From the NCBI RefSeq assembly GCF_003335585.1, contig NZ_QBFD01000012.1:150587-214586 (forward strand): a DNA stretch of 64,000 nucleotides, written 5' to 3'. Positions within the stretch are counted from its first letter, which is position 1. Every line of letters begins with the position of its first letter. The notes below the pieces were generated by a model. It was not told the origin of the DNA, did not search any database, and saw only the letters and a list, made by a program, of their open reading frames with translations. A program made the translations under genes and the position numbers. Positions 63,947 to 64,000 of this stretch are shown here, one piece after another. Source of the DNA: Sulfitobacter sp. DFL-14 (GTDB lineage Bacteria > Pseudomonadota > Alphaproteobacteria > Rhodobacterales > Rhodobacteraceae).

Positions 63947-64000
63947 AGCGCCCCGCCTTAAACTTGAATCGCCGATACCCTGCCGCGCTTCGCGCTCTCG
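63947..64000. repeat. palindromic intergenic repeat, copy 2 (cut by window edge)
   Basis: The first 54 bp match 32298-32351 with two differences: AGCGCCCCGCCTTAA then CTTGAATCGCCGATACC. It begins at the base after the ligase stop codon. The other half lies outside the window. Confidence 0.88.

Overview
The window is GC-rich chromosomal DNA from an alphaproteobacterium, most probably a member of the Rhodobacteraceae (Roseobacter/Rhodobacter group). This rests on gene content and order: a SPOR lipoprotein-dacA-tmk-holB-tatD-MBL cluster, a helicase-S4 protein-fdxA-carD cluster, histidine genes in the order hisB-hisH-hisA-hisF-hisE, a urea-type urtABCDE transporter whose UrtB has a long periplasmic domain, and an RTX protein with the C-terminal domain common in roseobacters. 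The genus cannot be resolved from sequence alone. No plasmid, prophage or CRISPR feature was seen; almost everything is housekeeping or metabolic, separated by small non-coding repeats.

Layout. 1-4.9 kb: a GT2 glycosyltransferase (cut by the window edge), a divergent P450-like protein and a 966-residue pyruvyltransferase-TPR-hydrolase fusion. 5-13.6 kb: tRNA-Ser, cell-wall genes (SPOR lipoprotein, dacA), then tmk, holB, tatD and a PhnP-like hydrolase, interrupted by an oppositely oriented lipoprotein gene; then an AEC carrier and an unusual SDR. 13.8-18.3 kb: tRNA-Leu, a peptidoglycan-binding protein, a DsbA-like oxidoreductase and a sulfur operon (two YeeE/YedE half-transporters plus a persulfide-dioxygenase-like MBL) with a clear promoter. 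18.3-24.1 kb: lipB, ctaD, a frameshifted PEBP-like gene, MAPEG, tRNA-Gly and an RTX protein. 24.5-30.9 kb: urtABC(DUF6636 inserted)DE. 31-33 kb: a REC protein with a degenerate GGDEF-like domain, a MITE-like element, a palindromic repeat and two small genes. 33.2-37.3 kb: the his cluster. 37.5-45.7 kb: CoA-binding protein, rlmB, tRNA-Tyr with a duplicated 3' half, a structured repeat, a flavin oxidoreductase, a DxD glycosyltransferase and metY. 45.9-54.8 kb: a GspL/GspC-like 971-residue protein, hppD with a divergent AsnC regulator, a Kef-type antiporter, cobT and cobS. 54.9-64 kb: carD, fdxA, Hsp15-like S4 protein, Suv3-like helicase and TPR protein on the minus strand, then SCP2, a lysophospholipase-like hydrolase, and the exonuclease plus ligase of the ligase-associated DNA repair set.

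Most notable are the non-coding elements. There is a 263-bp MITE-like element with 30-bp perfect terminal repeats and a CTAG target duplication. There is a palindromic repeat that in both copies directly abuts a stop codon once the MITE is mentally removed. There is also a perfect 32-bp palindrome in the hisB-hisH gap, a duplicated 3' half of tRNA-Tyr, and two further elements with 20-26 bp inverted ends. Among proteins, the three-part pyruvyltransferase fusion, the GspL/GspC-like chimera, the SDR without its catalytic residues and the GGDEF-like domain without its GGDEF motif stand out. No complete, plainly new multi-gene system is visible.
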